Source: Planoprotostelium fungivorum
Taxonomy: Eukaryota > Evosea > Variosea > Cavosteliida > Cavosteliaceae
Direction of reading: 5' to 3'
Assembly: GCA_003024175.1 (NCBI GenBank)
Contig: MDYQ01000018.1
Coordinates: forward strand, 124,001-188,000
DNA length: 64,000 bases
Both the position numbers and the translations under genes were made by a program. How positions within the stretch are numbered: position 1 is the stretch's first letter; each line of letters opens with the position of its first letter. This document shows positions 1 through 13,963 of this stretch, piece after piece. Under the pieces are notes generated by a model. The model had not been told where the DNA came from. It did not search any database and saw only the letters and a program-made list of their open reading frames with translations.

Positions 1-958
1 TGGATGAACAACTTGACACCGACGGAGACGCAGCCGTGGTAGGCCCTGGGGGACAGTGAATCCCCCATTCCCGCCAAAAGGGTCCACTCGAACGTGTCTT
101 GACCCGTCAGAGTGATCTATCTACAACGCTCGTCTCACCCAGATTGAGTGCGTAAAAATCAGAGAAAAATTTGGTACCGTCGGTACCTCCGAACAAGTAC
201 ATCTTGGATCCAACTACAACGGTCGAATGTCCGTACCTGGGAGAGGGAATTTCTCCCTTCTGCGCTTTGCTCTCCCAACGGACGGCATCTACAACGAGTC
301 AGTCCCGAATCCGTTCGATGTCCACTCACTCGTGTCTAATAGCTGGAGGTCGTTCAGGGGTTTTCCAGCATTCTCACCGCCGAATACGGCGATGTACCTC
401 TCTTTGACTCGGCTGGCGCTGTGTTTGATTCTTCCCGGTGTTTTCTTTGCACCGAAAGCCCTCACAACAGACCAGACCAGTCCCTCTGTCGACAGATCAG
501 GATCTATGTGGAATGATCATACGTCTGATGGATTAGAATGGCACGATGAATGGACTCACTGATGCTGATCACAAAGATGTTCTCTTCTGAGAAACCATCT
601 TCTGCTTGACCTCCCAAGATGAAGACACGCTCTCCCACCAGAGTCGCCGTTCTCCAACAAGAGGGTTCTGGAGCTTGACCGGAGACGCTAGCCGTGTTCC
701 ATAACTTCCCTACACCTTCTGTACAAAGACAGTCAATCAGACACATCGGATACAACCATCATGTACGATATCCGATCTCGAAGGAGATGAGAAGACGAAC
801 GATCAATCACCCATGAAAACGTTGCTGCGACAAGTATATACCGCTGGATTCAGTTGACCCGAGACGATGTCTTTACCACCGAGGGCGATGAGAACGCTTC
901 CATCGGTGACGATACTGGCTCCCTCTAAGTTTGTCACGGGACACTGAGCCTCAGACAT
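1..958 (-). CDS. Kelch-repeat protein, 5' part (3' end outside window)
   Basis: The gene runs off the left edge, so only the N-terminal part is present. It starts with an ATG read from 958 (MSEAQCPVTNLEGAS) and carries repeated kelch beta-propeller blades: paired glycines as in LIALGGKD, VFILGGQAEDG, IAVFGGENAGK and KMYLFGGTDG, each followed by an aromatic strand and a conserved Trp or Tyr, for example KLWNTASVSG and PRYGHSTVVVG. Short introns starting GTG/GTA separate the blades; one lies about 726-847. Kelch propellers are protein-interaction platforms, and no partner domain (BTB, F-box or other) is visible in the part seen, so the cellular role cannot be named. Its start faces the start of the FKBP gene across about 160 bases, suggesting a shared divergent promoter. 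Confidence 0.85.
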
Positions 959-1118
959 GTTCCATGCAGTCCGTCTCTAGGGAAGAGATATTGACTCTGG
1001 CGTGCCGAACACCCCTACCTATACGGGTTGTAGTAGAGTCACAAAACGATGAAACCAAAGTCAGGAATGCTTCGAGATCGTTCATTCAAATTTTGAGAGG
1101 AAAACAACAACACATCAG

Positions 1119-2453
1119 ATGTCAGACAACGATTCACAGGGTTCTCTCGACTCTCAGGAGCTCAGCACCACCTTCCAGAAGTTCTGGTGTGAGTATTTCG
1201 TGTTAGGTCAAATGTGAATCTGATCGGATCAGCCGCCATCGTGCTTCCAGGTGCCCCCTTCACCCTCCAACCCCCTCTCGATGTCGTTCTTGCAAGAGTG
1301 AGTTCGAATGAGGAAACATTGCCAAGACCTAATCACCACCCAGGCCTCTTTGGCCGCTGATGCCAAGTCCACCGAGCGCTCTGTTCTCCAAGTCCAAACC
1401 GACGCAGAGGAGGCCCCAGTCACCCTCGCACATTTGGTCCTCAGTGAGTATACATCATCACAATGGATCTGACCTCCACGAAAGACAGAAAGGAAACGAC
1501 CAACATGAACTTGGTCTTCTCCTCCGAAGAGGAAGTCGTCTTCACCGTCACTGGAAAGAATGCAGTTCACCTGACAGGTTACTACGAGCTGCCCGAGAAC
1601 TTCAACGAGGATTTCGACAGTGAGGATGATGAAGAGGAAGGCGAAGGTGATCATCACATCATCATCTCACGATCATCTCGGCTCATGAGTAACAGAGCAC
1701 GACCACGCCAACTGCGATCACGATCACGAGGAGGAAGAGGTACCCGTACAGAAGGCCGAGCCCACCTCAGCCAAGAAGAGGAAGGCCGAGGCTTCTCCCG
1801 CCAAGGCAGTCGCTCAGGCCCCCGAGGTGAGATCATCCATCTACAACCAGCCACTGATGTCCCTCAGGTCAAGAAGAAGAAGGTAGACACACCCGCTGCT
1901 GCCTCCGCCCCCGCCACACCCGCCAAGAAGGAGGTCAAGACTCCCGCCAAGAAGGAAGCCGCATCACCAGCCACCCCCGCTGCCACACCCTCAAAGAAGG
2001 CCGAGAAGAAGGCTGCCTCCCCCGGTGCCAAGGTCACCACCCTCCCCAACGGACTCGTCATCGAAGACGTGAGGAACACGATGGACACCGACACGTAGCT
2101 GATGATGCTCGCAGACTGTCTTAGGAAATGGACCCATGCCTCAGCCAGGCAAGAAGGTCTCCGTCAAATACGCCGGATTCCTCCTCAACGGAAAAAAGTT
2201 TGACTCTTCCCTCGACAAGCCCTTCACCTTCAAGTTTGCCACCGGAAACGTGAGGAAGAACACTTGAGGTAGACTGACTCTGGCTCAGGTCATCCAAGGT
2301 TGGGACATTGGACTCAAGGGAATGAGAGTGGGAGGAAAGAGGAAGCTGACCATTCCATCCAAGTTGGCCTACGGATCCAAGGGTGCCGGACGTGATATCC
2401 CTCCCAACTCGGACCTCATCTTCAACGTCGAGCTGGTGTCTGTGAAGCAATAA
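1119..2453 (+). CDS. Nuclear FKBP-type peptidyl-prolyl isomerase with nucleoplasmin-like N-terminus
   Basis: The spliced protein resembles the nucleolar FKBP39/46 and yeast Fpr3/Fpr4 class, which isomerises prolines and acts as a histone chaperone. Exon 1 (1119-1188) and exon 2 (from 1233) give [17 protein letters not shown], the opening strand of a nucleoplasmin-like domain, continuing to [13 protein letters not shown]. Next come an acidic stretch ([11 protein letters not shown]), a His/Glu run and a long Lys/Ala/Pro-rich segment full of TPAKKE-type motifs like a histone H1 tail. The C-terminal FKBP domain runs from [16 protein letters not shown] through [12 protein letters not shown] to the final NVELVSVKQ. 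Introns are about 45 bases (1189-1232 and 1298-1343). The start was chosen because it opens directly into the nucleoplasmin-like domain. Domain order matches the family; rRNA or chromatin function is inferred from it. Confidence 0.93.
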
Positions 2454-3093
2454 AGGCTCGTCGAAAATTCATCTCTTCCATCTCGAGCGTAAGGCCTCAA
2501 ACATCCCTCGGGATGGAGGAAAAGTGGTGTGATGGTCGTTGTTTAATAGAAATAAATCGTATTATCCCATCATTATCGAACCAGGTTGCCCACTTTCCAT
2601 GCGGTTAAGCCCACATTCCAAGAATATATGATCGGCAGGAACACAGATGGGATGTCTTTCGTCCCCGAAGAGGTCACGAGAGGTCAGTGGTGTGTGCAGT
2701 GTGGACCGTGTCTGTTGGGTCGGTTGGACTGGTTATAGTAGTAGGGATGTCCGTAAGCAGTTTTCTCGGAGTTACACACTCGGTGATATTTGTGTGCTTT
2801 CGCGTGAGCGGAGCGAGCAGTTTTCACAGAGAAGACAAAATAACGGCTAACCCGCGCAAGGAGCAGAGGACACATAGACAACAGTGCTACTGTACCGAGG
2901 TGAGACGTGTCTCAATCCTTCATGATGCCGAGGGTGATGGGTGTGTTGAGAAGGTTCGAAGAAGAAGCGGGAAACTTTCCGACACCTCAACTCCCGACGC
3001 AGAGCCTTTTCCTCGGCCTCATTTTTCCTCCGCTTTAAGAGCTGTAACTGGGTGGTCTAATCTTCACAGATATAGACAGACTTTTGCATTAAA
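2454..3093. other. Gene-free interval between FKBP and fatty-acid hydroxylase
   Basis: About 640 bases with no open frame that looks like protein. The first part should hold the FKBP 3' UTR; an AATAAA-like string overlaps the FKBP stop (CAATAAAGG at 2449-2457) and another, AATAAA, lies near 2550. The rest presumably holds the promoter of the downstream gene. I see no RNA gene or repeat in it. Confidence 0.4.
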
Positions 3094-4381
3094 ATGACTC
3101 AAGGACCATACCCAGCCAATGGACACCTCGACGCGACCGAGATGTTGTTGTCGGCCGGTCCTTTGAAGAAGGACACCGGAGTGTCTTACACAGCCGAAGA
3201 AGTGGCGAAAAACAAGTGCGTCTTAAAGATTGGGTTACATTTTAGAAACAATACATCATCACACTTAAGAGGTATGAGACTGAATAGAATTCAGATGGAC
3301 CATCATAGAAGGAGAAGTATACAATATAACAGACTTCCTCGATATGCATCCGGGAGGGAAAAAGATCCTGATGCCTTATTTGGGTCGTGATGCCAGCAAA
3401 GCATTCAAAAACGAAAAAATCCATGTTCACTCGAAGAGAGCCTTCAACATTCTCCAGAGCTACAAAATCGGAACCCTCCAAGGTGACCATTTTCCCAACA
3501 CATGGACATCCTCTCTAAATCGGGAGAAGGTGGTGACGTCTCTGGAAAGAGTTCTTACGCTCACCCCTTGGCCAATCTGGTAGACTTTTCGAAGCCAGTG
3601 TTGACTCAAGTGATGAACATGAACCCCAAGATTTACCAAGACTGGATTCACGGGGCATCAATTGGAGCGAAGACATTCCGCATCTTTGACACTGATTTCT
3701 TCGAATCCATGTCGAGATATCCATGGTGGTACATCCTGCCCCTCGTGAGTAACCCAAGGACGTATCTTTGCTTATGACTCGAAAGTGGCTTCCCGTCATC
3801 TTCATGTTGATGGTCAACTCGGTCGTCAAGAGCAGCATCATTGCCACTGTACCATCAATCATCTTCGGCTTCTTCTTATGGGGAGGCATCGAGTACGTCT
3901 TACACAGATTCATCTTCCACATGGAGTCCGACACCCCCATCCGAAACTTTGTCCATTTCTTCGCCCATGGCATCCATCACATCATCCCATTAGACCCCTC
4001 TCGTCTCACTTTCCCCCCCTCTTTTGCCATTCCTCTCATCTTTGGAATCTACCAGATCGTCTCTCACTGCACCCTCTACATCCCCTCTTTAGAAGGTGTC
4101 ATGGCTGGTGCCCTCTTCGGTTACGTCTCGTAAGTCCTATTTCAATTCTTTTTTAAATAATTTATTCATCTCTGACTGTATCAAGGTACGACACGATGCA
4201 CTACTACTTCCACCACGGAGAGAGATTTAGAAGCGTGCAGTACTTCAACTACATGAAGAAGAGACACACGGACCACCACTACAAATGCCCAGAGAACAAT
4301 TTTGGAGTGACCACACCTCTCTTCGATTGGTTCTTTGGCACTTCATATCAATACGAACCCGTCAGCCACGGTAACTCGTGA
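3094..4381 (+). CDS. Fatty acid 2-hydroxylase (cytochrome b5 fused to di-iron hydroxylase)
   Basis: This ER enzyme hydroxylates the alpha carbon of the fatty acyl chain of sphingolipids (Scs7/FA2H family). The N-terminal cytochrome b5 domain shows the haem motif LDMHPGGKKILM. After splicing exon 1 (ends 3215) to exon 2 (starts 3295), the frame reads KWTIIEGEVYNITDF, as expected ahead of HPGG. The C-terminal hydroxylase domain has hydrophobic membrane segments and the spaced histidine clusters of the di-iron centre: VLHRFIFHME, FAHGIHHIIPLD, HYYFHHGERF and RHTDHHY. The end (stop 4379-4381) comes soon after the last histidine motif, as in the family. Its 3' end faces the eIF4G gene across only about 50 bases. 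Length and architecture match the full family protein. Confidence 0.95.
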
Positions 4382-4430
4382 AGGAAAAGAGAGAGGACAG
4401 TTGAAGAATGATAAATAGTCTAGTCCATAT

Positions 4431-6875
4431 TTATCTCTTCTTCGCTTCCTCTACGCTCTTGTTCTTCACTTCCTCTGGAAATGCATTCAAGTCTTTCGTC
4501 TGGATCAATTTGTCGTGTAGCCCGTGAGATAACAAGAGGACGAGATTCTTTCCCGCCATCGGGGCGTCTAAGAGGACGTCCGATAGCCCGTCCGCGACGC
4601 TCTTGAACCTGCGACTGCGATCAGCGAGGTCTCGTTGTAGATGACTCACCCCTCCGTGTAGTGGTCGGGGGTGATGATGCGGTTGTCTCGAAGGGAGGTG
4701 AAGAGGTGATGAGCAGCTGTCATGGTGTTCTCCTTCTTGTCTAAGACTTCACGCAAGACGATCTCTACGATGTGCTGTCCAGATAGTCCTTCCGTGCACT
4801 CTCTCATTTCTGCGATGCGCGATCTCGCGTCCCCTTCTTCCTCCTTCAAGACCTCTCTCACGAGCGAGAGCAGCTTCTCTTCTTCGGCACCCTACCCTGT
4901 CAATCTACAACCAGCCACTCCGGCCTCACCTCTCTCCTCTTGGGCTGTTCGGAAGGAGCTCTTCCTTGTAGTCCGCTACCAGCCTTTCTGATGCTCTCCA
5001 TTTCACTGTGGTGTTGCTGCTGCTTCTCGTGGTACTCGTCGTGGATCTCGCTGATTTTCTTTGGAACTTCAGCCTCTCGGCGGGGCACCCAACTGTTCTT
5101 CCGCAGTTCGATCAGGTCCTTGTGAGGTCAGATCGGCTCGTTGTAGTGTGACGTCACACCTTGAAGAAAAACCGTAGACGTTGAGAGAAGGCTTCGTTGG
5201 TGGTGAAGCTGTCACGTTCAATACGAGTGAGAGATGATGATGAAGATGAGATGATGATGAAGATGAGATGATGATGAAGATAAGATGATGATGAAGATGA
5301 GATGATGATGATGAGATGATGATGAAGATGAGATGATGATGAAGGTGAGGATGAAGATGAAGGAGGATCACCTGCCGATGTGGTTGAACCACGACTCTAC
5401 GATCGTCTTCGTCTTGACATCATTGTCGAGAGATTTTCCCACCGTCTTGACTAATTTACAGAGGAGTTCTCCTTGGAAGTCCATGGTCTGGCCATCGTGT
5501 GCCTTCTCAGCCGATGTGATGGAGGAGATCAGAATGTTCGTGCACTCCCTCACGATCCTCTCCGAGATCAGATTCACCTGATGACGTCAGAGGTCACGTG
5601 ACTCCACCGTTCACCTTGTACAGTTCTCCGATGAGGATGACGTTGCCCTGGGTTCTCTTCTTCAGTTTATCTTTGAAGATCTGTGCTTCTTCTGGATCAG
5701 AAGGCAGAGATAATTCCTTTGATTTTCCTTGGTCTTCAAACTCTTCTTGGCATTGATTGATCAACTTCCTGCGGAATTGACCGGGTTGCTGCTCACGTCA
5801 TCATTTGTTATGCACCAGAGGTAATTTCGGACAACTCACGTCTGACCACGGTACCGGTAACGCGTTGAGTTGTACGCACAGCTCGGTGTACAGATTACTG
5901 AAGCTAGGCTCCCCCACGGCCTTCGAGTATAAGATCTGTACGGCCTCTTCGTACGTCTTCTCTTCCTCGATCTGTTTCATCGTATCGCAGACCTCCTCCG
6001 ATCAGTCACGTGACGAGTGATGACGTGTCACCTGAGTCATCAGGCTACCGAAATTCTCTGGAGTGACCTTGTTCAATATGCTGCGACGTCTTCAGCCTTG
6101 TCGTGAAGTCACACTCACCTCTTCAACGAACGGAGGACTTGATCCTTCTCGTTCTTCATGAAGACAGGTCGAGCTTGGTAAGGGTTGGCCGATTTCCTTC
6201 CAAATTCCTCCCCGTTAGCTCCTTCACCTGTTCTCTCGTCATTCTTTGCCTCTCACGGCTTTCATCTGACTCACTCCTGCTGGCTGGGCTGTCAGCACGT
6301 GATCCCCTCTTCTCTCTTCCTTGGGCTGTGTGTGTGTCAGTGGAGAGAGGGAGTGGGTTCTCACTCTTTGATGCACTGGGAGAGTGTTCTCCAGAAGATC
6401 TGAGGAGGGATTGGCGGGAAGAAGGGTCCATGCTGGATGAGAGCTGTGGGATGGACTCGAGATTCTTTTGCAATTGGAGGGGAACGTCAGACAACTGGTA
6501 TAGAGTCAATCGAGAGGACGTGATCTCCATCCTCACGTCCTGGAACTTGATCATGAACGATCGATCGTATTTCATTCGGTTGGGGTCTGGTGGGGGAGCT
6601 GTGAAAGTGAGAAGTGGAAGGAAGTATAGACGTACCGTCGTCTTTCCTCTTGAAGGGTGTTGATTTGACGGCCGATAGACCTCCTGCGGCTAGGGATGGA
6701 CCCGAACCACCTCCAAAGAGGCCTCCTGCGCCCATGCCTCCAAATTTGGGCCTGAGCGATATCTCCTGTGATTCGGTCAATCGTGAAGGGTGATGTGTGA
6801 TATTGGAACATTGGAAGGGTCGACACTTGCCTTCTTCTTATCGGAAGGATTCTCTTTAGTGATTTCTGAGGACAT
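4431..6875 (-). CDS. Eukaryotic translation initiation factor 4 gamma (eIF4G)
   Basis: This is the scaffold of the cap-binding complex. The ATG at 6875 opens MSSEITKENPSDKKK, followed by a Gly-rich linker. An eIF4E-binding site is visible as KYDRSFMIKFQD near 6550, matching the Y-x4-L-phi class but with Met for Leu. A Ser/Glu-rich linker follows. The MIF4G domain begins at LNKVTPENFGSLMTQ and continues through EPSFSNLYTELCVQLNAL, LPSDPEEAQIFKDK, NVILIGELYK and FFKDLIELRKNSWVPRR. The C-terminal MA3 domain contains VREVLKEEEGDARSRIAEM and ITPDHYTEGFKSVADGL. Intron 1 (6766-6830) is of GC-AG type. The intron at about 5209-5371 is swollen by a GAT-rich repeat. No PABP-binding segment was recognised. 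It shares a divergent promoter with the cargo lectin at 7528. Confidence 0.93.
5226..5346. repeat. GAT-rich minisatellite inside an eIF4G intron
   Basis: A run of ATGATGATGAAGATGAG-like units repeats several times with small changes, all inside the intron that separates the ESWFNHIG and SFTTNEAFSQ exons of eIF4G. The host intron is about 163 bases, against 40-65 for its neighbours, so the repeat accounts for the extra length. It is a simple-sequence expansion and shows no spacer structure. Confidence 0.85.
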
Positions 6876-7527
6876 GATGTTATTCTGTCGACTGTCGGTG
6901 ATGCATTCGTCATCGGAGGACATTGCAGATGGACATAGATTTAGATGGAAGTATGGGTATGCATGTAAATACGTCTCTCCAAATGGAGCGAGAAGAGTTC
7001 CTCCTCTTTAACAAAACATGATATGGTCGACGGTGATGTTGAGAGAGACATGACATAACGAATGATGATCGGATGATAGAGGAGAGAGGAGAGAGGAGAG
7101 AGACGCTTACCGACGGTGGGCTCGATGTGGAACGGAAGACTTGCACCATTTGTATCGTTGTAGTCGTGACACTCTGGTTTTCCGCGGTTTCCACACCATC
7201 TGTACCTTTGGAAACGCTTACAATCCATCCCTGACGCCCTGCAGGAGGATTCACAATGTACATCCATCCATGACATACGGAATTGGAGACGGCACCACGG
7301 TGTGGTGGTGTGCCGCTCTGTACATCTCCCTTTGTACATTAGAGACAAGACATCCATTCACCTTGATGCGTCCTATCGTGATGGGTGAATGTCACTCCCT
7401 CGCAACATGGTCGGTTGCTCCATTGTACATCATTTGTGAAGAAAAAGAAATAAAAGGTGGAGACGTAAAAAGAGTTTTCGCGATATCGTTTTGCTTTTCG
7501 CCCGTAGAACCACACATCGCGATCAGG
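6876..7527. other. Divergent intergenic region between eIF4G and the cargo lectin
   Basis: About 650 bases between two divergent start codons, with no convincing coding frame. It includes a short purine-rich GAGAGGA repeat at about 7079-7107. It probably contains both promoters and 5' UTRs; no clear TATA box stands out. Confidence 0.4.
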
Positions 7528-9605
7528 ATGAAGGGAGTCATCTTACTACTCCTCCTTCTATCTCCTGCCCTTCTGTTCGCTTTCAACCTCTTCGGTGGTG
7601 ATAGTGAGCCCATCTTTGACATCGAATCCCGATTTGAGAGGAGGAAACAACTGGTTCACTCATTCAAGAATCCCTTCTATTTAGGTGTGATTATTCTTCA
7701 CGTAACCTCTCGTGATCTTTCGTTCAGTTAGAGGAACCATATCTTTCTGGACTGCATTGGGAAGCACAGTCATTACCAATGATTATGTCCGTTTAACACC
7801 CGCTGAGAAGAGCCGCGCGGGTTCCATCTGGAACACCAAGGTAGCCCATCTCCATCATTTTATCGCCGCGTCATACAAATGTCACATCGGACCCATTCTC
7901 AACTGAACAGGCAACCACCTTCGATAACTGGGAGGTCGAGATGTCCTTCAAGGCTGGCTCTGCCGCAGCTCTCGGTGCCGATGGATTCGCCGTCTGGTAC
8001 ACGAAAGAGTCGAGAAGAGAAGGAAACGTCTTTGGAAACCAAGACCAATGGGACGGTCTCGCCGTCGTCTTTGACACCTTTGATAACGATGGAGGAAGTG
8101 ATAACCCATCCATCAATGTCTTCCGAAACGATGGTACATGGTCATACAATTCTGGACAAGACGGAAAGCACCAGGTGCACCCTCTCTCCGTTACATCTTC
8201 TCATCTCATACAGTCCCTCGGTACTTGCCGCCTCTATTACAGAAACTACGAGACCCACATCAAGATGACTTACGTGGAGGGTAAGCTACAGATCCTCACG
8301 AAGCTCCAGAACCAAAACGATTGGAACGTCTGCACGACTGTGTCCCTCCATCTCCCCTCGGGCTATTACTTTGGTATCACCGCCGCCACCGGTGGTCTCG
8401 TGGGTGAGTCCCATTTTATTTCATTTTATTCTGATCGACTCAGACAATCACGACATCTACCGCTTCGAGACGACACGTCTCGTTTCTCTGGCAGAAGGTG
8501 GCAGCCCCAACAGCGCCAACCAAGGTTACACTCCTCCACCTGTCTACGAGAATTATGGAAGAAACAGAAATCCAGTCCAACAGGTGACTCATCGATGATG
8601 ATGATGGAGGGTGACGTGAGACAGAACGAATACCAGGAGGAACGCAACGAAGAGCAAAACACTCCTGCCACTGCAGAACCCGCGGTAGCACCCGTCGAGG
8701 AGAAGAGAGAAGAGGCGGCCAGAACAGAAGGCCTCGCCAAGGCTGAACCCGTTGCCAACGTGAGTCAAATCCACATTCATCAGACTGAAGGGGATAGATC
8801 GAAGTGAATGTAGCTGCAGCCACCCCCGCGAAGGCCGTGACGAGCGACCAGGTCCCTTCTGTTCTCGCTGTGAGTCATTCATTCAAATGAAATCATTCAA
8901 TGTGTCGTGGATTTGTATTGACATGGAACAGACACTGTCGAGAGACGTAGAGGTGTTGGGCAAGAACCAAGCGAGCCTTCAGCAGTCCCTCGGTGGAGTA
9001 CAGAGTGCCCTGAACACCTTCAACCAACAGCTGAACAAGGACTCTGAGCGTCTCGATGCCATCACAGAGCAGCAGAAGACTTTCTCTCAGAGCTTTGAAA
9101 ACTTTATCAACGGACTGCCCACGAAGAACGATCTCAAGTCACTCAACTTTGACAACAGTGACTTCAGCCGCGAGCTGAATGCCTTGAAGGCACAGATGGA
9201 GGAGCTGAGGAGAACCATCGAGAGCAAGGCATCCAATGCCATCTCTTCCTCTCAGGTGGATGCCCTCACCAGATCCATCAACGAGATCAGAGGAAAGTTG
9301 GAGGTGAGAATCTCTCTCATAGTTGATACACTTGATAATACATAGTGGATGTATAGCGAATAGATAGTGAATGCATAGTGGATACAAAGTGAATGAGAGG
9401 ACTGATGAGAGGACAGACGAGCAGACAGCAGCAACAACAGATTGAGAACAACTTGAAGAGCAACCAAGCACAGATCCACTCTTCCATTGAGAGCTCTGGC
9501 TCACTCAGCTTCTGGATCTTCTTTATTCTCTTCCAAGTGGTCTTTGGTGTCTCCTTCATGTGGTGGAAGAAGTACCGTGACGAGAGCTCAAAGAAGTTCA
9601 TCTAA
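7528..9605 (+). CDS. ERGIC-53-like L-type lectin (ER-Golgi cargo receptor)
   Basis: A type I membrane lectin that carries glycoproteins from ER to Golgi. The ATG at 7528 opens a clear signal peptide, MKGVILLLLLLSPALLF. The luminal L-type lectin domain shows KAGSAAALGADGFAVWYT, GLAVVFDTFDNDGG and KMTYVEGKLQI, the strands that carry the Ca2+ and sugar ligands, and ends at GYYFGITAATGGLVDNHDI. A low-complexity Glu/Ala/Pro linker and a long coiled coil follow (LGKNQASLQQSLGGVQ, LKAQMEELRRTIESK). A single transmembrane helix, SFWIFFILFQVVFGVSF, leads to a short cytosolic tail ending KKFI. The dilysine at -3/-4 is a COPI retrieval signal; ERGIC-53 itself ends KKFF. Several introns of 40-50 bases interrupt it. 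Its 3' end abuts the RecQ-like gene, 28 bases away. Confidence 0.93.
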
Positions 9606-9633
9606 ATCTCTCTCATAAATCTATGTATCAACT

Positions 9634-11854
<2,221 letters not shown>

Positions 11855-11946
11855 GTTCCCTCCAAATTGAATTTCCAGGAATTAACTAGATCAACTTTAA
11901 ATTTTGAAATTTAATCGGAGAGTGATAAACGGTGCTTTTCGAATCT

Positions 11947-13963
11947 TTATTTTGTACAGAGGTTCTCTTCTTCCTTCTTCTCTTCTTCCTTCTTCTCTTC
12001 CTTCGGTTTGAAGAATCCCAGCTTGTCCAACGTGTTTCCTCCGTTGACTGGTGCTTTCGGTTTCGCTTCCACCTTGAACCCGATCCTCATCACTTGAACG
12101 AGCTGCTCGAAATCATCCTCGCTGACATGGATCAGTCGAATAGCTACATCATCTCATCTGCACCTCATCATACCACCTGTTGCTTCTCTGTGGCCACGAG
12201 CGAAATCTGGATTCCTCTCTCGAAAGCCTGTCGGACATTAGATGGTCTCTCATGTAAAGTGCACCTTCTAATTGATCGGAATATTGTACGAGGATGTCTT
12301 GTAAGTTGGGGCATTCGTCACCGTCTTTGATGCTCTTTGGAATTCTGCAGGAGAAGTTGACTCTCTTCTCTCCGTTACTACCCTCCGTGTAACCAGAGTT
12401 ACTGCACATGACCATCTTGAGTTAGTCAGATCTCTTCATTCTGCATGTCATTCACCTTCAGATGTTTCGATTTGATGCTGTTCGACCACCTCGTGGCGAT
12501 GACTGGATGGATCTGACATGGACTCTATATGGTTGTCAGATGATTCGATCCACAGAGATGAACTCCATGATGATCTGTCGTATGAATGGCTCACGTTGAT
12601 ACGTAAGAGTGCCACAGTTCCCTCGTCATTGAAGACAGGTGGAGTTCTCGACCACCTTCATCCTTTGAGCAAGGATGGCACGTCACGAATTCACCTTGCG
12701 ATCTCTGCATTGACCTGCTGTCTCGCTTCTCTCAGCGACTCCGCGTCGGTCGATGTCAGAAGTTGATTCGGTGACTCTGCATCGACGATGGCCTGCACTC
12801 CATCAGAACATCACGCCACATCTCATCTACCTTCCAGGCCGTTTCGGGGTCGTATTGTGATGTCCTCCTCGGTGCATTGATCAAGCTGACGGCTTCTGTC
12901 ATCTTTGTTTTTCCGTATCTCTTGATGGTCGCCGTCATATCTGGCCACGGGTCGACCCACTATAATCCATTTCAGTAAATTTTCGATGATACGTGTGAGG
13001 TGTTCTTCACCTTAACCGATGCTGACAGGTCTCCGTACACGCCGATGACTGCCAGCCAATCGCATTTTTCAGGGATCTGCGGATGCAAATCTGAGACGAT
13101 CAACATTGATGTAGGTGAGAGAGATCACCTCTGACCAACATGTATGTCAACAGACTGGATGTCGCTATAGGATAACTGTTCTGTGCGGTGACAAATTGGC
13201 TGTGATCAGGATGCTCCCCTTTCGAATGATGATGATCGACGATCAGAACTTTGACCTTTCCTTCTTTTGGATCTACGATCTCTTTACCCCCTCTGCTACC
13301 CTGATGATGCGTCAGTGAGATGTGTGATGGTTGATGATCACCTGATCGAGGATGATGATGCGGGTGACGTCAGGGAAACCCTGCTCGATCTTCTCTCTCT
13401 CTTCCTTGGTGTGCAGACTCTGTCCCTTGCTCACAAAATGAATCTGTTTTACTTGAGAATGATGAAGGAGAACGATCGTCTCACCTTGATCTTGTCCCTC
13501 GGTAGCCCCAAGATGACTAAAGAACGCAGGGCGATGGCCTGATGAGAGATCAATTTGACATCAGGAAGTGGATGAACTTACCCCACTGGATAAGCCGTCT
13601 GCATCCTTATCGGGGATGATGAGAACATTGTGTTTGCCCTCCACTGTTTCCATCAAAAACTTTCGTCCCTCTTCCATCTGAATCGATGGTGCAGGCCATT
13701 CAGAACATGAACCCTCGTGCTTCGGTACCACCTGTCTCGTCAGTTTCTTCTTCTTCGCAAGTGTATACCTCTTCGTCACTGTTTTCGTGCTTGATGTTCT
13801 GATCTTTCTTTTGTCAATCAAGATGTACCAAACAGATCGTAGCACCTTCATCGCTCAGTCTACTTTCTTCAGATGTCTCCTCCTTCACTTTGAAAAATTT
13901 GAGACTCTGTTGAACCTTCTCAGGAGGATTCTTCCTCTTGCTGTTGTTCTTCTTCGGTGGCAT
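11947..13963 (-). CDS. RecJ-like DHH-family phosphoesterase/exonuclease
   Basis: The ATG at 13963 opens a basic, Lys/Asn/Pro-rich leader (MPPKKNNSKRKNPPEK) that could be a nuclear signal. The DHH phosphoesterase motifs follow in order: VLIIPDKDADGLSSG (DxDADG), then a RIIILDQG segment, then KVLIVDHHHSKGEHPDH (the DHH motif). After it comes FVTAQNSYPIATSSLLTYML and ICDLHPQIPEKCDWLAVIGVYGD, as in RecJ-type nucleases. A C-terminal domain, probably DHHA1-like, ends in a Glu/Lys-rich tail. It is clearly not CDC45, the usual eukaryotic DHH relative, because the metal-binding motifs are intact. It follows the RecQ-like gene's upstream side in tandem, separated by about 90 bases from its start. Exonuclease activity and polarity are inferred from the family only. 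Confidence 0.82.

Noticed and set aside
5226-5346. Regularly repeated units that might suggest a CRISPR-like array
   Set aside because: The units are contiguous simple sequence with no spacers, inside a eukaryotic intron.
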